A DNA stretch of 64,000 nt from positions 7,619,610-7,683,609 of the forward strand of contig CM055758.1 of NCBI GenBank assembly GCA_029465975.1. Reading direction: 5' to 3'. Source of the stretch: Dallia pectoralis (taxonomy: Eukaryota; Chordata; Actinopteri; Esociformes; Umbridae). A model generated the notes under the pieces. The model was not told the DNA's origin and did no database searches. It was given only the letters and a program-made list of their open reading frames with translations. The position numbers and the translations under genes are program-made. Of the stretch, positions 37,577 through 64,000 are shown piece by piece (positions within the stretch are counted from its first letter, which is position 1; each line of letters starts with the position of its first letter).

Positions 37577-39454
37577 CATTCTAGTAATTCTGTCATTCAG
37601 TTAGGTAATAGCAAAAAATGTATCCCAAAATGTATATCACACCCTACACTTAGCTGTCAATCAAGCATTCGAACTAGCTAGCTTGCCCATTTTACACAAT
37701 GCCTAACTATCTGTATTGATTGAAGTATTTAACGAAGCTAAATGTAATAAACACTAACAATATTTAATTACAAAAAATAAACAAGAGCGTTTTTCAATGC
37801 TGAACAGGTATGAATGTATTTTAGTGTTTGGAACAGTGGAATAAACTAAATGAAATGTACAAAATGCATGAAAAAAGTTTTTGTTTTAGCAAAAACCCAT
37901 TTGTAACAATAACAATTTTGAGTAGTGGATGGCTGTAGAATTTTCAAAGTTTAAAGATATAAATTTTGGTATTTGGAATTTGGACATTGATGTTTTCTAT
38001 TATTTACTTTACTTTAATTTTGCAGCTAAAAAAAATTACCAGTGCTTTTTTAAAGATATGTGGATGAACTTTCTTGACTCACTTCAGATCCACGGACTAT
38101 GATGATGTGAAGATTTTATGGTCCTACAATGGTCACCACAGTCCCGTCAAGGTGGCCCATTTACTCCTGTAGGTGGGAATCCCAGGTGGGAAACCCTCAA
38201 GGAACAACACACTGTTACTGGACATCTTCCTTTTCCTGCCATCAAATGACATTTTGGCAGTTAAGAGCAGATTTTCGTCATAGTTAAAAAAGAAGGGGAA
38301 AAAGCATAGTATATTATACATTATTCATGCACATTTCATCTAACCATTCAACCTGCCACAAAGCTATTTATAATTATAGTACATTTTTCTTAGAAAAACT
38401 GAAGAAAATGCTAGGAATGTCTGTTGCATCACAAAGCTGAACATGTATGAAATGTTCAAGCAGTCGCTGCGACATCATTTGTGTTTCAACATAAAAGGCT
38501 GGGAGGATGGATGGAGCTGGAGAATACAGTAGAGCATATTTCTACTGATGATAGAAACCAAAAGGTTAAACAGATAAACAATACATTTTGCAGACATCAT
38601 TTAAAAAAATCATTGGCCACCATCAAAAACAAATGCATATCTTTCATAGTTCTGGAGACTCAAAGTTTCGAGTGATCCAAGAATAAATTAAACAAAATAA
38701 ATAAATAACACATTTAAAAAGCACTGTGATTAAATAACAAAAATCACAGACCTTAAAGTGAATCTTTGAGTAAATAATAATATTACTTAGTGTGCAACAC
38801 AAAAATATCAACAATCATTTGAGCAAAGTTTGCAGCACAACTCGTAATCAAGATCGTGTCAGTGTCATGGACACAGTTCAACTATAGTAGTCTTGTTCTC
38901 AAAATAATCACAATGAAATCATGTTTTAGTAATTATGGTTTTAGAGGCCCCTCAGTGCAGTTGATTTTCTCTCTGGCTCTAAACTGTCTTTATACCCGAT
39001 CAGTAGTGAAAAATTAAAATGCCTGTGGTTCTTTGATCGTTGGACTCAATGTATTGTTTTTATGTTTTGTCATTGTTCGAAAATATTCTACCCACTTGTT
39101 GTCTTCAGTGTAGTCAATCTTTTACATTCAATTCACTTTCTAAGGCAATAACTTGTGTTCTATTCAGTCCTTTGGTGAATGAAGCGTCGATTAAGTCTTA
39201 TGAATTCATTATGTTTATGGGCTAAGATATTACAAGCGGCTTGAGACATTTCTTCAAATACCTTCTTCACTTTCAGTGAGAGCATTATGGTCTCAAAATG
39301 TTTTAATTTTATACAGGATATTGCTGTAACACCATCCCTCATACTTGATAACGTTGAAATTAACTTGTTTCTGATACCTTATTTTGGTTGTTGTCTAAGA
39401 TTGGGTTATTATTTTACATGTTACAGAGTCGTTGCTTGAATCACATGTTTAAAT

Positions 39455-39765
39455 TATGTTTTTGCTCTGTTCACATTATCCGTCATCTCATCTTACATTA
39501 TGTTTTTGCTCTGTCCACATTATCTGTCATCCCATCTTACATTATGTTTTTGCTCTGTCCACATTATCCGTCATCAAATCTTACATTATGTTTTTGCTCT
39601 GTCCACATTATCCGTCATCACATCTTACATTATGTTTTTGCTCTGTCCACATTATCCGTCATCACATCTTACATTATGTTTTTGCTCGTCCACATTATCC
39701 GTCATCACATCTTACATTATGTTTTTCCTCTGTCCACATTATCCGTCATCCCATCTCAAAGATGC
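39455..39765. repeat. 44-bp minisatellite, 7 copies, near the map1b stop
   Basis: Tandem units with CACATTATCCGTCATCACAT followed by CTTACATTATGTTTTTGCTC and TGTC. One unit has lost two bases (GCTCGTC). It lies 240-550 bp beyond the map1b stop codon in the direction of transcription, so it is probably in the 3' UTR. The period is not a multiple of three, and the three + strand frames drift through the same repeats. Confidence 0.92.
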
Positions 39766-40004
39766 CACTCGTAACATGATCCCCTTGGTCCCTGGATCTC
39801 TCGCTTACAAGATCGGCAGATCAGGAGAGTCCAGGGTGTCGTTCCATCCAAATTACTAAAACCCCATCTCTTCATTAGTGACCTCGCTCAGGATGTGCCA
39901 CCTTTCAAAAACCTCTTGCAACGTCGGCGCAATGTGCACCCGAGTAAAGAATGAAACGAAGAGATGAGGCGTATTTTGAAATGGAACTGGGCCTGGGATC
40001 AGGT

Positions 40005-58671
<18,667 letters not shown>

Positions 58672-58701
58672 ACTTGCTTATACAGACAGACCAGACAGCT
58701 C

Positions 58702-58726
58702 ACACACACACACACACACACACACC
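58702..58726. repeat. (CA)n run in the map1b 5' UTR
   Basis: About 12 CA units on the + strand (TG in the mRNA), 30 bp upstream of the map1b start codon and downstream of the TATA box. They should be part of the 5' leader. Confidence 0.85.
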
Positions 58727-58802
58727 CCTGTGCGGCTCTGGTGCTGAGTGGAAAGTCGACCGGGCGTAGAGACCACAGAGCACAGTGGAAGGAGTGGCCC
58801 TG

Positions 58803-58812
58803 CTTTATATAC
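58803..58812 (-). promoter_or_regulatory. map1b TATA box
   Basis: On the minus strand CGGGTATATAAAGCAGGG contains a near-perfect TATATAAAG box. It lies about 132 bp upstream of the map1b ATG, so transcription would start near 58775 with a ~105-base leader. A TATA-containing promoter is documented for mammalian MAP1B, which fits. A second box-like element was not identified. Confidence 0.75.
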
Positions 58813-60599
58813 CCGCAGACATTGTGTCATGATGGGTACCCGGCCAGTAGAGGGCGCACGAGGAGTCGGTTTCCTGTTGCGCCCTTGTTATTACTGATGT
58901 CATCTGCAGCGAATCAAACTCACAAGAAGTGTATTAGCTCATCATAGTCACACATTTGGTAATGTCATGATGTAGCCCTCTGTAGGTAAAGTGTGAGTGA
59001 CACATTTTTTTTAAATGCAGAGCTGTCGATGCAGGTGTGGATGCTTGCGGCTGTGTTTGTAATTGCATACTGGTGCATACTGCGCAAAATAAATGACATA
59101 ATAAGTGCACTTTTGACAAAAGTAGAGACTAGAGAGTTAGCGTCACGGAGCACACGAAATAAGTAACCCGTTGTCCTTTAATTATGTCCCCCCCCTCTCT
59201 CCCTCTCGCTCACACGGCCTGTCCTCCATCTCTCCCACACCCCCTTCACATTATACAGTATGGTAGGGTAGAGTAGAACAAGTTATTTACCTTACGTGCT
59301 ACTGTGTCTAACCAGGAGCTCACTCTCTTATGAACCATGATGCGAAATAACAACGCTATTCACATGAAGATATATGAGGGTGTGACCAAGGTTAAAGCAT
59401 CATACTCACATGTAGGTGTCTCTGACTGTAAAGCACTGCTCTGGTCAATACAAATGCTGATACTTACTGTGATTACATTTATCTTACTGGAAATATGAAC
59501 TCACGTTTCAGATGTACTGTATGCTTGGGGTTCTTCATCAGAAAAAGTTCTGGATACTTCTGAACAACTGTTATATGTATATTCTGTAGATGCTGTTGTT
59601 ATTTCTGCTTTTGTTATACATAGATGTTGCTTGCCATGTCAAAAGAGTTTCATTGTTCAGTATAATGCATGTCATTCGGTGCATTTGATAATAACATTTG
59701 ATAATAAAAAATACTTTCACTACTTTGACTTTGACTAGATACATCTATTAGTCGTACCTGAGGGTGTGTTATGCATGGACTTTCATATTTAGAGATTTTT
59801 CCTGCACATGTTTCTGACTAGGATATGTTTCCCTTTGTTAAGAATTTATTTTAAATTTAAACATGTTTACTTGTTGAGTGTAAGATCATCACTGTGATAA
59901 ACAATGCATTTTTCTCACAGCCTTTTTGCTCATCTTTATACCTTTATGTTTTGTAGGGCTCTGTGTTTGTGGAAGTCAAAATCTGAATGTTTCTGGTCAG
60001 ACTCCTATTGAAAACATTGGTACTGGCCTAATTTAGAACATTATGGATAGGTCCTAAACTCTGTGTGAATGCCCATCGAGAAGGCTTAAAATATATTTGC
60101 ATTTAACCTGAAATCAGAATACAAACAAATCTTTAGAAATGAAATTCTTGCTCACAATTGTATTTGTAATCAGTTATAGAAATGACAATACATAAATGAC
60201 ATTATTTAATAAAACGTATTGAGCGTTGTAACTAGCACTAGATATTAATAAATAACATTAAATAAATACTTTAGTCATCATCGATCCATTTCACACTAAA
60301 CCAGTGGGTGATTAGTTGTAGAGGGCTGGGCAGACGAGCAGCGCTGATCTAGGATAAAAACCCTCCTGATCTAAAATAAATAATTGACCTGAAATCGGCA
60401 CTTTCACTCTGACACTTGCAAATCAGACCAGGACTTGGATTGGAAAGGCCTCATCCAGCCATTCAGGTACCCTGGAGCCGCTGCCTTAAGGCCAATGAAG
60501 TCCGGTGATGATAAACCACATTAAATATGTATCAGCCACAGCTGGGAAAGTATAGACCTATGAAATATGCAGCAGACTGTCACTTCAGTCTCCCCTCAG

Positions 60600-60995
60600 A
60601 GTCTCCCCCCACACTTACCAGTCTCCCCCCACACTCTCCAGTCTCCCCCACACTCCCCAGTCTCCCCCACACTCCACACTCCACCCACACTCCACAGTCT
60701 CCCACACTCCCCAGTCTCCCCCACACTCTCCAGTCTCCCCCCACACTCCACACTCCACACTCCACCCACACTCCACAGTCTCCCACACTCCCCAGTCTCC
60801 CCCCACACTCCCCAGTCTCCCCCACACTCTCCAGTCTCCCCCACACTCCACACTCCACCCACACTCCACAGTCTCCCACACTCCCCAGTCTCCCCCACAC
60901 TCCCCAGTCTCCCCCCACACTCCCCAGTCTCCCCCACACTCCCCATTCTCCACAGTCTCCCCCCACACTCCCCCCACACTCTACAGTCAACCCCC
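60600..60995. repeat. Compound C-rich minisatellite (CCCCAGTCTCCCCCACACT type)
   Basis: Tandem units of 19-20 bp (CCCCAGTCTCCCCCACACTC) interspersed with CACTCCACACTCCACCCA segments, arranged in a higher-order repeat of about 100 bp (three occurrences of the CTCCACCCACACTCCACAGT block). One strand has almost no G. Open frames on both strands are artefacts. Confidence 0.92.
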
Positions 60996-61084
60996 TCAGT
61001 CTGCCCCCACAGTTGGTATTCAGTTGTTTGTTCTTTTTGTCTGTCGATTCAAGTGTATTGTCCTCCTCCACCTCTGTGCCTGTG

Positions 61085-61312
61085 TTCTGCTGGAACCCAA
61101 CTCAACAGCACAGAAACCCAACTCAACACCTCTGAATGACCGACCCAATATGTCCAGATGCTGTGTCCTGCTGGAACCCAACTCAACACCTCTGAATGAC
61201 CGACCCAATATGTCCAGATGCTGTGTCCTGCTGGTACCCAACTCAACACCACTGAATGACCGACCCAATATGTCCAGATGCTGTGTCCTGCTGGTACCCA
61301 ACTCAACAGGAC
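61085..61312. repeat. 60-bp minisatellite, ~4 copies
   Basis: Near-identical 60-bp units containing CTGGAACCCAACTCAACACC, TCTGAATGACCGACCCAATA and TGTCCAGATGCTGTGTCCTG. The later copies change GGAACC to GGTACC. Frames on both strands stay open because 60 is a multiple of three. Confidence 0.94.
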
Positions 61313-63174
61313 AATGGAGGAGCTCCTTGGAGCGGGAGAAAGAAGCCTGATGATTCCTGTCAGGAGGAGGAGGAGTAGACACCTACAATACTGTGTTATT
61401 ACTGTCAGCAAATAAAAGGGCAGATGTTCGGGGAGTCCGTCCCCGTTTTCCTCATTTACATACCGTACGCTCAGTCCACTGAAACAGCTGGATTTGGACC
61501 AAAACAATGCATTCTTTTTGAAGCACATTACTTCACCATGTGGTTATTATAAATAGAATGTCAGGTCTGACATTAGATAGTTGTTTTTCTGCGATTGTTT
61601 GGTTGAGTGGGCGGCCATCTGCCCTGCCTCAGCATGGGGTCAGAGGTTAAGGACTTAATTGACATAAGACTCAGCGGGGAAACAGGATGGGATTGTGGAT
61701 AATAGTGCTCTAGAAGCTATTGATAAAATGCTGGCACGGAGACATGGTACCCAGGCACACAGTAGACCTGCTGTACAGACTGCATTTAGCTGTTATGTGG
61801 ACGTTCTATAGCAGTGTTAGGCTGTCTAGTTCTTCTACACAACCAACACTTGAGATTTGTATCTCTGTTGTGTTGCTATGCTCCTGTCCTGCTACTGTAC
61901 TGTCCTTCAACTGCTCCTCCACCCGTTACACTGCTTGTACTGTGACCCACCTACAGCATTTTATTTTGTGATACAGCGTTATGTGTGAATTCATCCACTG
62001 TGGATGCACTAGAGTATGGGGTCAGGGTATGGGGTCAGGGTAAGGGACATGGGTAATGGGATTACCTCCACCCTGTCTCAGAATCACACGCTCTACACCA
62101 GTTCTAGTGCAGAGTGCCCGTGTGCACCACAATGGAAGTGAAACACTTCGTCCCCCCCAGCCAATGAAACGAAGGGGGGCGTTAAAATAGGGAAAATAGC
62201 TGCTTGTCAATCACAATACAGTTTATCTGAGGACAGAGAGAAGTCAGAGATGGCAAGTGTAGAGGCATAGCTTGTAACCTTAAGGTCTCTATAAACGTAG
62301 TCTTGTTACCTAACCCTTCCACCTAAATCAGGAAGTGTAACACTGTGGTCATCTCTTTATGGTTTTCTAAGTATGACTCAAATCAATTACGTCTGCAGCC
62401 TTTACAGAGTAGCTCCTTTTACAATGATTTGGGCCACCATATAAACCCTAAAATCTTCCACTATGACGGGTGACCTGTCCATCTCATATCTAAATGGGGA
62501 TTATGTAGAGACATTTAAACATTCAACAGATTCAATGAATTACTGAAGTATTCTTTATCGTGTTCCTCTCTTTCATCTTGCTACTCAGTTGGTTTAGTGT
62601 ATTCTCTATGATTTGTAAGGCTCACAGACATCGCGCTGTGTGGTTATTTTTTGGTGTTTATGTGTGTGCATGCAAGCGCGTTAAAAGCATGTCTGTCTGG
62701 CCTCTTATTGAACTCAGTGTGTTGTCTGCAGCTCTGTGCAAAGGACATTTCCACTAGACAGGGCCAGAGATCGGTTAGCATAGACAGATTGGGCTGACTG
62801 GCTAGGCTACGGGCCGTTCTAGTTCTGCTACCTCGTCTGACACTGACTGGAAAAAGACAAAGCACAGCTATACCTCAGAGCTACAGTATCTATCACTCTT
62901 TTATTCTCTACTTACGTAACCCAAACTGTTTGAAGGTCTCTAAACACTGCAATGTCTTGATTAACTTCATCAGAATTTGTACATTTTCACAGTTGAGTTG
63001 GCTTTTAGCATCTTTTCAAATCACTATCCGTTGTGTCAGTTTAAGAACCTTAAAATGTTCCCTGTCAGTCAGAATGATACATTCACCAGTAATTATACCA
63101 GAGGACAGTGATGGTGAGTGGTGGAGACGCGACAGTTGACAGTGTTCAATCGCAGTTCCTTTCTCTTCCTGAGT

Positions 63175-63360
63175 CCCTCTGCCTCTCTCTCTTTCTCTGC
63201 TTCACACTATCCATCTCTCTCTGCCTCGCTCTCTGCCACTGCCTCTCTCTCTCTCTCTCCTTCTCTCTCTCTCTCTCCTTCCCTCTCTCTATCTCTCTCT
63301 CTCTCTGCTTCACACTCTCCATCTCTCTCTGCCTCTCTCTCTCTGCCTCTCTGCAAAGTC
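63175..63360. repeat. (CT)n-rich low-complexity DNA
   Basis: CTCTCTCTGCCTCTCTCT and related runs. Ser/Leu-rich frames on + and Arg/Glu-rich frames on - are artefacts. Confidence 0.9.
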
Positions 63361-64000
63361 GATAGCATGTATCGGCCACACAGTACTGTTACTCCTGCTG
63401 AAGTAAGAGAGGGTAGTGGGCTAGATGGGGGGTTGGGTGGACAGAAAGGTGCTGAGGGAGAATGTGAGGGCGGTAGACAGACGTGGGGGAGGCGAAGGAA
63501 AAGGGGTGTGTGGGAGGGAGCAGACAGAGAGAAAGAAAACCTTTAGTGTAATGGCTTTTTGGGCAGAACCCCAGGAGGCGTCAGTTCTGATTTAGGTAGG
63601 AGTAGATATGGCCCGAACCCAAAGCCCTGACTGCTTTATCAAAATCCATTGTTGTGTGGGTGTTTGTGAGTGCGATCCTGGTACAGATCATGGTTAAGAG
63701 ATTCTCAGGGAGAACTCAAAGGCTAAATGATCAATGATACCCCTTTCTAATGAGCTAAATTACATAATTGCGTTTGGAATTTGAAAACAGTCTGCTTTAA
63801 AGTGGGGGTGTTTTTTTTAAACGGAGTAACAGCGCCTTCTGGTGGGGACATGGGTCGGTTGATTTTCACTGTCAATACAGGTTCAGCAGACTCACGCAAA
63901 CACAGCTAGAGATAAGCTTGACCTTTTCCTTTTTAACTTCTTTAACACAAAAGGGAATTTGTATGTTCTGCCAAGCTTTCTCCAGACTTTACTCTTGGTA

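Larger units (their letters stand above)
29061..40004. other. 11-kb interval between ptcd2 and map1b, no gene recognised
   Basis: No family match in any frame. Contents are a tetranucleotide array, a complete hAT element, CTGT/CT repeats, (CA)n, a 17-bp and a 44-bp minisatellite, and AT-rich DNA. The last few kb before 40005 probably belong to the map1b 3' UTR. A + frame at 33132 (ATGGAGTACGAACAACAG, about 14 codons) and a 62-codon minus frame at 38133-38321 are open but unassigned. Confidence 0.6.
58813..64000. other. map1b upstream region, no gene recognised
   Basis: AT-rich DNA with tandem arrays at 60600-60990, 61085-61312 and 63175-63360. No open frame outside those arrays resembles a known protein. 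It may hold map1b enhancers, but none can be defined from sequence alone. Confidence 0.65.

Overview
This window is vertebrate nuclear DNA, almost certainly from a ray-finned (teleost) fish. The genes are split by short GT-AG introns. Their proteins match vertebrate REXO4, CACFD1, PTCD2 and MAP1B closely. The intergenic DNA is rich in (CA)n microsatellites, minisatellites and fish-style hAT and Tc1/mariner relics. The exact species cannot be read from the sequence. One LINE-like tail in MAP1B intron 2 resembles a salmonid/esocid L2 tail, which is only a weak hint.

Layout. 1-14189: no gene could be proven. The stretch holds repeats, a small non-autonomous hAT element, a Tc1 transposase relic, a degenerate telomere-like array, and three CpG-rich patches that may be promoters or first exons of an unseen gene. 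14190-16771 (+): rexo4, 8 exons, 443 aa. 16772-21232: intergenic DNA with a 925-bp Tc1-like element, two MITEs and a ~970-bp minisatellite. 21233-24448 (-): cacfd1, 5 exons, 167 aa. 25950-28808 (-): ptcd2, 10 exons, 383 aa. 28809-40004: gene-poor, with a complete 1.58-kb non-autonomous hAT element that keeps a perfect 8-bp target duplication. 40005-58671 (-): map1b, 7 coding exons, 1971 aa, with one 5-kb exon, minisatellite-filled introns and a TATA-box promoter. 58813-64000: upstream DNA with two more minisatellites and no recognised gene. All exon borders were set by reading splice sites and checking that codon phase holds across each junction. All four genes give uninterrupted frames.

The four genes do not form one pathway. 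REXO4 is a nuclear/nucleolar DEDDh exonuclease. CACFD1 is the Flower membrane protein of vesicles. PTCD2 is a mitochondrial RNA-processing PPR protein. MAP1B is a neuronal microtubule-associated polyprotein. From knowledge of the human map, REXO4 and CACFD1 lie together at 9q34.2 and MAP1B and PTCD2 together at 5q13.2, so this fish locus joins two human neighbourhoods within 45 kb. Their human interlopers (ADAMTS13, MRPS27) were not seen between them here. I found no convincing new biological system. The best second-look items are the hAT element with its internal 31-bp array, the minisatellite just behind the cacfd1 stop codon, the missing MAP1B tyrosine-repeat block, and the unassigned CpG-rich candidate exons.
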